Positions 47,162-56,450 of a DNA stretch of 64,000 nucleotides are shown one piece after another. Position 1 is the stretch's first letter. Every line of letters begins with the position of its first letter. The stretch covers positions 984,734-1,048,733 of the forward strand of contig CACRXP010000034.1 in the NCBI GenBank assembly GCA_902702965.1, read 5' to 3'. The translations under genes and the position numbers were made by a program. Under the pieces are notes generated by a model. The model saw nothing but the letters and a program-made list of their open reading frames with translations. It searched no databases and was not told the DNA's origin. This stretch comes from Spirometra erinaceieuropaei. Lineage: Eukaryota; Platyhelminthes; Cestoda; Diphyllobothriidea; Diphyllobothriidae.

Positions 47162-49560
47162 AGTAGCGTAGTTGTTGCACTTGACGATCTTGAGTTGTTC
47201 AGTCTTGCCGCTTGCCTCGTATTATAGCCGTGCTGGACGCACGAACTTTGGCCTGCCTGTTTGCCGCTGACTGGCTTAGACCTCCCCGGGGCTGACCGCT
47301 GACAGGCCTGCGTGACCTTTGTTCCCTTTGGGGTCCGCGCAATTGTGGTCATATCAACGTGCCGCTTGGCCTCTCCAACATCAGCCGGTGGACTGATCGG
47401 TCGTTGCTGTTCAGTTGAGCAGCATTCAGCTTCGCGGGCGCGTCGGTGAGGGAGTGTTCGGCTTTGGTCACATGACCTCTGGCCCTCAATTCCGCTCTTT
47501 TCCGTGGGCGTTGACTCTCGGTCCCGCGTGCTCGCTTGCCTTACTGGTCCTGTCCGGACTGATCCAAGCCTTGTACGCAGCGCCTGATTGGCGGGATGTA
47601 GGTCTATAGCTCGGTTGAGTGTACCAGCCGAGGACCATCTTTCGAGCACCAGCCTGGCCATCTTCTCATTGGCTCTGCCAATTACCCTCGCTTTCTCAAA
47701 GGCAAAATCGTGGTTCAGTTCTCTTATGTGGCCATAGACCAAAGACAGCTTGTCCTTGCGGTTGATTGCAAGTTGGCGTTCGTGCAATCTTGTACCGAGG
47801 CGTTTGCCCGTTTCACCAACATACCTCGCATTGCAATTTAGGCATGGTATGCTGTAGACCACCGCCAACTGTTCTGTTGTTGGTAGCGGGTCCTTGGGCT
47901 TCATGATTTGCTCTCTGATGGAACATTCTGGTTTATGAGCCACGCCAATGCCAAAAGGTTTCAGAATTCTTGCCGCTGCCTCTGATACGTTTTTCACATA
48001 GGGTATTGAGAGCCAGAACTTGGGCTTTTCTCCACTCGACCGCTCAAAATGAGGCTTTTTGAGGCAATTGCATATGAAGGACTTCGGGTAGCCGTTGGCT
48101 TTAAAAAGGGCCTGCAAGTAAGTCATCTCCTCCTTCCTCCCACTGTCGTCGCTACAGTGTGTTTGAACGCGTTGAAAGAGGGTTCTGACACAACTGCGTT
48201 TATGACCAACAGGGTGGTTGCTTCGGAAGTGGAGGATGCGCCTGGTGTTTGTTGCTTTACGGTAAACCGTTGTCCTTATCTTCCCGTCTGTCAATCTCGT
48301 GACTTGTACGTCCAGGAAGGGCAACTGATTGTTGACTTCCTCTTCCATAGTAAACTGAATATCGGGAAAGATGGAGTTCAACAATGCCTTGAAAGCCTTC
48401 ACCTCTCTCCTTTTGATTACAACGAACGTGTCGTCGACGTATCTGGCCCAGAACTTCTGGGGGTACGAGCTGCAGACCTGCTGCTCGAGTCTCTGCGAAA
48501 CTGCTTCGGCAATTAGTCCAGACAGAGGCGAGCCCATCGGTGTCCCCTTCTTTTGCTCGTAGACTTGGCCGTTGAATGTAAAGAAGGTCTTAAGACACAG
48601 TTCTAGGAGCTCGATTATGTGTGCCCGTTTGAGCTGTTGGTCGGTTTCATCATACTTTTCCCGGAGAAAGCCATCAATAGTGTCGATAGCCAGCGCGGGT
48701 GGGATGGAGGTGAATAATGAGATCACGTCAAATTACACCATCACCTCATCTGCCTCCACTTCGAGATGTTTGATGCGTGTCAAGAACTCTTCAGCCGACT
48801 TCACTGTCCACTCCGAATCCTTGGTAAGGAAACAAAGTCATTGGTACAGCCACTTTGACAGCCCAAAGGTTGGACTACCACGTAAGGAGACGATGGGGCG
48901 TAGGGGCACCCCCTGCTTGAGGACATTTGGTAGGCCGTAGAAGCGTGCCATCGCGGTATCACTGGCTTTTGCGGCCAACGCCTCCCTTCTCGTAAGAGCT
49001 CCCGTCTTCCTCAGCTTGCCGATCGTATTGTTTATGCCGTTTACGAGCTTTTTCAACTCGCTGACGGTCGATGGCACATAAGCTTCCTTGTCCATTAAGA
49101 GGTTGCCTAGTTTTGTGCAGTACTCAGCCTTATCCATGACGACAGTCGAGCGCCCCTTGTCGGCGGGCAGGGTGACGATATCCTTCATTTTTCGTATCTT
49201 CAGAAGTTCTCGATCTTCTGCTTTAGAAATCGTCATCTGGCGTTTGTGTTGGAGGAGTAAGGTCGACACTTGTTGTCGCATGGCGTTTTTGCACTCCTCG
49301 CCTGCCTCACACTTCTGGAGCGCCGATTCAAAGGATGCAATAAAGTCTTCTGGTAGAGCATCTCTTGTGTTGAACTTCGCGTCATAGGATAGAACCGCTA
49401 GTTGTTGCTGAGTGAAACGATGAGAGGACAAGTTGTGAACCAAGGCACCGTCAGTAGAAGGCTGCTTTGGCGGACTTATTTTCTCAAATTTCCCAGACAA
49501 CTGGTCATCACGCAACTTGCGGTGACGCCGTGCGCTGTCGAGAATTGCCGCTTTGAGGAC
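47158..49560 (-). pseudogene. PLE polyprotein: RT plus GIY-YIG, two in-frame stops
   Basis: One continuous reading frame from about 49560 to 47158 broken only by TGA at 48840-48838 (after SKWLYQ) and TAA at 48735-48733 (in MV-stop-FDVISLFTSIPP, normally Ser). Before the stops: KDIVTLPADKG and PNVLKQGVPLRPIVS. After them: GTPMGSPLSGL, the catalytic YVDDTF (near 48440), LPFLDV, PYVKNVSEAA, GVAHKPE, MKPKDPLP, then VVYSIPCLNCNARYVGETGK with the R..H-E residues of the endonuclease. A Ser/Thr/Arg-rich tail of about 150 residues runs into the 3' hammerhead. A parent copy would act in target-primed reverse transcription; this one would not translate in full. Confidence 0.93.
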
Positions 49561-49571
49561 CCCCAGCTCGT

Positions 49572-49705
49572 GGCATTGTTGAACTCCATGTTTCCCGATA
49601 TTCAGTTTACTATGGAAGAGGAAGTCAACAATCAGTTGCCCTTACTGGACGTACAAGTCACGAGATTGACAGACGGGAAGATAAGGACAACGGTTTACCG
49701 TAAAG
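49572..49705 (+). repeat. Inverted 134-bp piece of the element's own RT
   Basis: Plus-strand copy of 48255-48388, encoding LLNSMFPDIQFTMEEEVNN and LLDVQVTRLTDGK. It sits between the PLE N-terminal domain and the ADKG region in reverse orientation, with a few substitutions from the source, so it was inserted by template switching or recombination within a PLE. Confidence 0.9.
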
Positions 49706-50133
49706 ATCGACTGGCAAGTTGACGAATGATGTTCAATCATCTGGCGGTATTTGCGGATGCGGGCGTGGCAGTCTCGTATCATTACCCTGATCATTTTCTT
49801 CTTGAAGTCCGCCATCGTCCGTCGGCAAAGGTCAGTGTTCACAGGCGGTCTATATTTGAGGCATATCGGTAAGACGTCCTCATCAAGGCACCTGTGGAGG
49901 AATTTCAGCTGAGCATAGGTGGAGGACTCCCGCTTCGCGAAGGTCTCCCATCTGCGTGCTGAGCGGAGGGCTGTGCGTCCATAGCATACATCGATATGCG
50001 TAAAGATTCGAGGTCCTGACATTGTATCGCGTTCATCATCTCCCGAAGAAGACGAAGAAGAAGAGAGGGCGAATTCATGGACCATATTGCATTCGAACTG
50101 ACGTTTCGGAGACTTCCTCGTTTCCATCATCAG
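49706..50133 (-). pseudogene. PLE N-terminal domain beginning within the ribozyme
   Basis: The frame opens at ATGATGG inside the hammerhead core and reads a Ser-rich leader (SSSSSSSGDDERD), then LKFLHRCLDEDVLPICL and RVMIRDCHARIRKYRQMI, the alpha-helical N-terminal region typical of PLE proteins. It continues artificially into the inverted RT segment and so is separated from the RT frame that resumes at about 49560. Whether translation really starts in the ribozyme or further in cannot be told. Confidence 0.8.
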
Positions 50134-50450
50134 AGTAGCGTAGTTGCTGCACTAGCCAATCTTGAGTTGTTCAGTCTTGCCGCTTGCCTCGTATTATAGC
50201 CGTGCTGGACGCACGAACTTTGACCTGCCTGTTTGCCGCTGACTGGCTTAGACCTCCTCGGGGCTGGCCGCTGACAGGCCTGCGTGACCTTTGTTCCCTT
50301 TGGGGTCGGCGTAATTGTTGTCAAATCAACGTGCCGCTTGCCCTCTCCCACATCAGCCGGTGGACTGATCGGTCGTTGCTGTTCAGTTGAGCAGCATTCA
50401 GCTTCGCGGGCGCGTCGGTGAGGGAGTGTTCGGCTTTGGTCACATGATGA
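50036..50450 (-). repeat. 5' pseudo-LTR of the PLE (pairs with 47055-47467)
   Basis: Over 410 bp nearly identical to 47055-47467: the last roughly 100 codons of the polyprotein (ending NNSR..SATTTLL), the hammerhead and the Ser-rich leader. Beyond 50450 the sequence flips into an inverted leader copy; beyond 47467 it continues into the endonuclease. Confidence 0.88.
50100..50133 (-). ncRNA. PLE hammerhead ribozyme, 5' copy
   Basis: Same as the 3' copy, but stem II reads GGAAAC/GTCTCC with one mismatch. Core CTGATGA and GAAACGTC are intact. With the 3' copy it would excise a unit-length element RNA if both cleave. Confidence 0.83.
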
Positions 50451-50477
50451 TGGAAACGAGGAAGTTTCCGAAACGTC
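50444..50477 (+). ncRNA. Inverted, edge-truncated PLE hammerhead
   Basis: ATGATGATGGAAAC...GTTTCCGAAACGTC on the plus strand. Stem II is perfect, but the first core base is A instead of C because the inverted segment starts here; probably inactive. Confidence 0.75.
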
Positions 50478-50874
50478 AGTTCGAATACAATATGGTCCAT
50501 GAATTCGCCCTCTCTTCTTCTTCGTCTTCTTCGGGAGATGATGAACGCGATACAATGTCTGGACCTCGAATCTTTACGCATATAGATATATAAGAATGAA
50601 TCTGGGTATAGCATCATTCACGGACGTGAAATAATCAAACCTATTTTGCTTAAATATACATGATTTATAATCAGCTTAGGGAGTTTTTTGACAACGGCTT
50701 ACATGTCCATCTGCGGGCTCCTAAATATCATAATCTCCATGGCGGAGCCAACCTCAGCTTCCTGAAACTTCCCCACCATTTTTCGGACCAAGCCGATACA
50801 CGGCACGAAACTTCGTTTCTGCACAAAATAGGCATGTGCTTGTGCTGCAATTTCATCATCATATGTAATTTCCT

Positions 50875-51216
50875 GTGATTTTCTATACATGGAAAATTTA
50901 CTGCTTGCAGTTTGGGAAACCTGAATGTAAGGGTATGGGCAGGTCGGGTTTAAGATTTTCACGAATTGGAAAAGATTTTTGAAACGGAATTAGGTCATTC
51001 CGTCAAGCATAAAATTTAAAAGAGACGTAATGCTTTTTGAGACGAGTAGATGAAGGAATATTTCTATGTATGTTTTCTATGAAATATATTTTTATTGAAA
51101 AGGACATCGAAAGAGATCAATTTTTATAGGGTGCAGGAAAGACGTTCGTTTATGTCGGTATCCAGAAGTGTCTGAAATAGCTTGGCAATATGCTGCAGCA
51201 TAGTCAATATAACAAC
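50875..51216 (+). repeat. 342-bp direct repeat, copy 1
   Basis: Nearly identical to 51927-52270 at an offset of about 1052 bp (GATTTTCTATACATGGAAAA ... CCAGAAGTGTCTGAAATA). A diverged relative lies at 26100-26320 upstream of gene C. No frame is conserved. 50588-50875 holds nothing recognisable. Confidence 0.88.
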
Positions 51217-51429
51217 CCTATGAACTCTATCCCAAGTGGCAAAAGAGTTCTCCCATTAGAAACGGCCAGGAACACGGGCGTGACGTGGGAAGTTGTGGAT
51301 CACAGTGTTTGCCCGCAAAGTCGATAACATTTCGTGCGGCTGAAAAGACATCCGACTTCAAGACAGACGCTTCGTTAAGATACTTCGTAAAACAGTCATC
51401 CAGTAGTACAATAGGTCAAAGTCTAGAAT

Positions 51430-51760
51430 AAATGTGTTACCTCGTAAAATGCTAGCCGAAATTCCGAAATGCGTTTTTGACCCAAGAATTGTAATATTAA
51501 TCGCCGTAAAGCATAACCCCAAGATATTGAAGTACTTCGGGATGCTGGCTTTTGAGCGAATGCCTTTCCGGCCGCCGGGAAAAACAACATTGCAAAAACG
51601 ACTATGTGAGAGGTGTGACATTTTTCGTTGATTTTCATTGCCCTTTTCAAAGCACATGTATTTCATAGAAAACATCCAAAATATTCCTTCTTTTACTTAG
51701 TTGGAGGAAACATACGTCTGTAGCAAACTGTTTGCTTGAAGGAGGGGTATAAATCGATTT
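51430..51760 (+). other. Exon-like relic and TATA-like box, paralogue of 25.6-25.9 kb
   Basis: Aligns with 25592-25924 but carries a TAG in the corresponding frame. It ends in the same GGGTATAAATCG (51745-51756). No family gene follows directly; the next is gene D nearly 5 kb away. Confidence 0.35.
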
Positions 51761-51926
51761 TAAAAAGGTTATGATTATGACGTTTTTAAGACCGTCAAAT
51801 ACCCGTCCATAATACATCCTTTCTCTGAATTCACTAATGCAGCTTGTAACTTCTACAATATGGCTCAAATCCACTGCTACATATATGAACCCTATATGGT
51901 CTTCTCTTAAAACGATATGGAAATAG

Positions 51927-52270
51927 GTGATTTTCTATACATGGAAAATTTACTGCTTGCAGTTTGGGAAACCTGAATGTAAGCGTAAGGGCAGGTCGAG
52001 TTCAAGATTTTAAAGAATTGGAAAAGATTTTTGAAACGGAATTAGGTCATTCCGTCAAGCATAAAATTTAAAAGAGACGTAATGTTTTTCAAATGAGTAA
52101 AAAAGGAATATTTCTATGCATGTGTTCTATGAAATGTATTTGAATGGAAAAGGACATCGAAAGAGAGCAGTTTTTATAGGGTGCAGGAAAGACGTTCGTT
52201 TATGTCGGTATCCAGAAGTGTCTGAAATAACTTGGCAATATGCTGCAATATAGTCAGTATTGCAACCTTA
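51927..52270 (+). repeat. 342-bp direct repeat, copy 2
   Basis: Second member of the pair with 50875-51216; a few point changes and a short deletion near 52090. Downstream 52270-53460 has only unremarkable frames (52644-52940, 53160-53435 plus). Confidence 0.88.
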
Positions 52271-53464
52271 CTAACGTAATCTTTTCAAGTTAAAACGCAT
52301 TCCAGAAGTTTAACTAAAGTTTCTTGAGTTAAGACATCCTCTGGAGGACTGCACACCGAACTGACTGACTTGAAAATGCATCAACAAATGCGTATATTAG
52401 TGTCAACACTCGAACTCGAGCATTTACCTCTAATTTGCCTCTTCGACCGTTTCCAAATCTTGTTGCTTAGCCTGTCATAATGCTTGAAGTTAACAATCTG
52501 AAGAGCAGTTAATTTTAATTTGTGTCTTCTTTGAGGTTCTATGGTCCGTTAGATTTTCAGGCAGTGTGCACCACTTGCAGCGCACCTCTCGGCTGGTTTT
52601 CGTTTAGCCTCCTAACCTTTGCCTTACGGCATCAAATACTTATATGTACAATAAAAATTTAAATATTTCTTCTCACAGCCCAAGGTTAAAAACAGGACTG
52701 CTCATAGCCTCGCTGCAGAAGATGGATGGCTCAAACTCTAAAATCCCTGAAGCTATGGTCAGTAATAAATCAGTCGTCACCACTAGGTGGTTTAACGTAT
52801 TGCTGACGGCCTTAAACTGTGTGCCGCACTGCCGAGTAGAACTGGTACAGTTGAGAGCTCTGCTTGTCTATTACCAACTGACTTTAGGTGAGTTCATGCC
52901 AGAGCACGCTATACGAGATGGGCTTAAAAGATCACATTAGTGGTGCGTGTGTTTCACAAGTAGACCTAATAGTTACGAAACCCAAAGTAGGACGTCACAT
53001 TTCTAAGTTGACGTATTTATGTCTACTTAATTGTCCCTAGCAATTTTCAGCGAGCATAGGGTTATCAACTTCGCATGACGCCCCAAGTCGTAAAACACTA
53101 AGTAGTGTTCACAGGCGCAAGATTAGCCGAAGTAGGTGTCTTAAGCAAAGAGTTGGCGTATGCGTAACAGGCAAAAAGGCTTTCCGCCAATATTATGTTA
53201 CTGTATGACCCAACTTGGATTCGCTCGTAATACCGAAGGACCGCACAAATTCCTCAGTGTTTGTAGCGCAGCTGCGGTTTCCAAAGGAACCTTTTCGCTT
53301 TCGTCTGAAATTTTTGATCTGCTTTCAAGAAAGTGTTCAGATATGGTCATGCATGATCTGGCTTGGACAGCTATCCAGCAACAGTGTGTGTTGTGGAAGG
53401 AAAAAAAATCCAATACTTTCAACAGGCAGGCGTGACGGTAGTAACATCCTATTATAGCTAGAAC

Positions 53465-53747
53465 AGCAGTACCGACAAAAACAAAGTAGACTGAAATAGC
53501 CATTTCTGGCTTATAAGCTGTCCTCGGTAAGCCGTACCCAAACTCGAAGTGCGCAGCACCTGAGGCTCGACCCCGCGACGTATTAGTTATAAGTCTAACG
53601 GCTCTAACCACTAAGGCCACAGGCTCGTTGTCCTGTCAGTTGTAATAGTAGATAGGTGCTCACCGATCATTGGGTATGGCTGACTGACGATGGCTAATTA
53701 ACCAGAACTGGTCATTCCGTTTTCTTTTGTCTTTGTCAGTAATGCTA
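53465..53747. mobile_element. Fold-back element with tRNA-like middle
   Basis: Starts AGCAGTACCGACAAAAACAAAG and ends CTTTTGTCTTTGTCAGTAATGCT. On the minus strand the middle has GTGGCCTTAGTGGTTAGAGC (A box) and GGGTCGAGCCTC (B box), the clearest tRNA-like head of this family. Unlike the copies at 16.4 and 44.8 kb it is not inside a recognised duplication, so it is an independent insertion. Confidence 0.7.
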
Positions 53748-53749
53748 TT

Positions 53750-56450
53750 CTGCTTATATCACCCGCCGCTGTGCGGCTGCCGGTTTGAGCTCGAGAGATT
53801 CTTAATTCACACCAAGGTGAGTGAGTTCCGAAAAATCGATCGGCGAGTACCCCGCCCTCATTACGTGCTATCACAAGGGAGGTAATTGTGTCAGTTCTTG
53901 TCTAATATTAATGTTACATATACAGTGGAGTTTCTGATTGTCTCTTATGAAGTAGTATCACTTCTAGAGAACGGATATTCTTATGGTAGGATTTAGAGTT
54001 CTGACTGAGCTAGATGCTGATGTGAAAAAACAAAACATGTTGATAATCTCAATGAAAAGAGGAAAATTGATTTTGTTTTTATTGAAAATTACTGACTTCA
54101 TCGATTGGTATTTGGGCCAACAGTGTTATTTGGCCCTTCAAGCAATCTATAGCTGGTCAGAAAACTGATTAGACGGTACCTGAGCTTAAACCCTTAGTTT
54201 TCATTAGAAAGAGCTACAGCATCTGTCGATTTTAAAATTGTTCATAGGGTATTCCCTGTCATTCAGTGAAATAATTAGGTGATTTTCTTTGAAGTATATC
54301 AACCATAGGCTTGCACATTTCGGCCAGCCATTGGCAATGTATCTATCGAGTTGATCGTATTTGGCTGATAGGACGCATGTCATTGCGCAGGAAAGCATTT
54401 TACCTGGAATTATTAAATGCATTCATAAATATGAAAACGCTTTGCATTTAAGCTTATTTGACAAGTAGCATATTTACTTTGTGCTTATCAATGCGGCTAC
54501 AAGACACGCAATGTGAGCAGCAGCTATTGTTAGGCTGCACGGAGCCAGTTTAGCGCATGTAATAATGCGAAGTGCCATGTATGGGTTTGGTTAAATTCGA
54601 AATACACGCAACACAGTTTAAAAACCACAAAGTACTAGCGTTTTCTGGGAATACAATCATGAAACATTATCAAATCTATGCAGGCATTGCAAGCCAGTCC
54701 AAAAATTAACCTATTAAAACTTCCGTAATTTGGCGAGCCTGGGTTTTGTCTTTGACTAAAAGGTGCATTAAATGCAACAGACAGTTACCGCAGGATATCA
54801 GTTGGTGACAATTTACTGACGTAACCATTTCTGGTAAAATTTATGACTTTATCAAACTTCAATGAGACTTTGAATCGAAGGATCCTTAGTGCTCTGCACA
54901 CCACCCATCTCGCCAATCGGCAAAGGACTGCGCAATCCCAATCTGCTGTTTCGTCAGTCAAAACTTCCAAACTGCAAATATTCATTCACAAATGTAAAAA
55001 TCCGACACGCAATGTTTAGAAATTTCAAACATATTACAATGCTCATGTTTGCTATTGCACCTTTACGGTTTGGCCTGTTTTGAAAAGTCACTTTCAAAAC
55101 GAACACGCCAAAGGGTCCACTTTAGCAAACGCTCTACGTGTAAAGTTGACCATTCCAACAACGAACCATCTTCTCTGCTAGGGCAACATCAAATACTCGC
55201 TCGGTAACACGCTTTCGAGCATGATTTTATCCAGGTTCGTAAAGATGAGATCTTTCACATGGATGCGTGTTAGTTCTTAGAAGCGACCCTTTGTTTAATG
55301 GGGCCGTAATTGGTTTGTCATTTCGAAAAACCAATGTTCAAACATAAAAGTGACTATCATTGGATAGTCATTCTCAAGTCGAAACTTATAAAACCGTACT
55401 TTCCGCCAACATAATATATTATTAATGCGCCCGTTAAAAAGGAAGTCTATAAGATTAAATTTTTTAAGTTGATCCAAATGACAGTTATTGTTGTCTTTTT
55501 CCGTGGACGACCATTTACTTCGGCGATTAGACTTCCCATTTAGATGACTTTGCAAATATAACTCCACCGACCTTCTACATAAAGAGCAGGGCTCACACAC
55601 TCGCTACTTCGATAAAAACCAACACGAAATATCTTATTTTAATGGTTTTTCCAACGAACGATGCGGAATTTTCCTTTATGCGCAGTGGATTTAATATGCT
55701 CATATTTGTAAAGCCTTCACGGCTGGTCTGAAAATCACGAAGCATTCAGCGATACGTTAAAGCTGGTTTGAAACATAACGTTACCCGAAACAACGGAAAA
55801 CTGCAAATTATTTTAAGGAAGAACGTTTCTCGTTAAACGCAAACAATGGTGTGTTTGCTATTGTAACTGTAAATTTTGCTTAAATTTACTAGTTACTGAC
55901 TCATATTGTGCTCTTTTGAAAACTGTTGTTCCTTTGCAGTCGCCTTTAACGAGATCAGGCAAAATCTTGTTTGTCTCCCTGAACTGCATATCAGTCAAGT
56001 CAAAATCGCAAGCTGTATAACTAATCCTCGGGAAACCAGCTTACAATCCACACTCAGAATTTAGGCTCTTGGAAATCAGCCATGTCTGAAATTGCATTAA
56101 TTCATAAAGATATTTAGATGCAAACCTCATTAAAAGATTATTTTCAGAAGTTATTCTATTTATTTATCATAATATTTAAGCGTTTTACATGGACAGGCAC
56201 AATTATAACTCTTTCGGAATTGTTCTCTTTCCTAAAAAAATTGTATTTCTGCACAAAGCTATCTTGCGTTTACTATTCCATTAGTTTTTAATTTTAGTTT
56301 AAATTTGTTATTTATTTTTACATATATTGTCCCGGGCATTTGTGTCGATTTGCGTATGATTTGCATTCCTTCGTAAAAATTGACTTTTTGCTCATTTTAG
56401 TAACCTACTGCATATATGAGTAAAACTCGATGTTCGCGTGGAAAGAGCAC
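53750..56450. other. AT-rich stretch without a recognised gene
   Basis: Frames exist at 53983-54168 (+), 54422-54204 (-), 54985-54785 (-) and 55600-55295 (-). The 54422-54204 frame follows a good acceptor (TTCCAG on the minus strand) and contains SCAMTCVLS, faintly like family exon 3, but lacks the L-x-F-P motif, so I do not call it. Confidence 0.4.

Larger units (their letters stand above)
47055..50587 (-). mobile_element. Large Penelope-like element with terminal repeats
   Basis: Minus-oriented, about 3.5 kb. From 5' to 3': an inverted leader fragment (50446-50587), a 5' pseudo-LTR (50450-50036) containing the last 300 bp of coding sequence and a hammerhead, an N-terminal domain, RT, GIY-YIG endonuclease, and a 3' pseudo-LTR (47467-47055) with a second hammerhead. 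The direct terminal repeats arise when one PLE copy is partly followed by another, as known for Penelope. A 134-bp inverted RT piece interrupts the N-terminal part. Confidence 0.9.

Noticed and set aside
48049..48516. A 155-codon plus-strand gene
   Set aside because: Antisense shadow of the PLE reverse transcriptase frame, whose motifs are unmistakable on the minus strand.
54204..54422. A minus-strand terminal exon of the secreted family
   Set aside because: It has a good acceptor and stop but no L-x-F-P motif, no partner exons and no paralogue.
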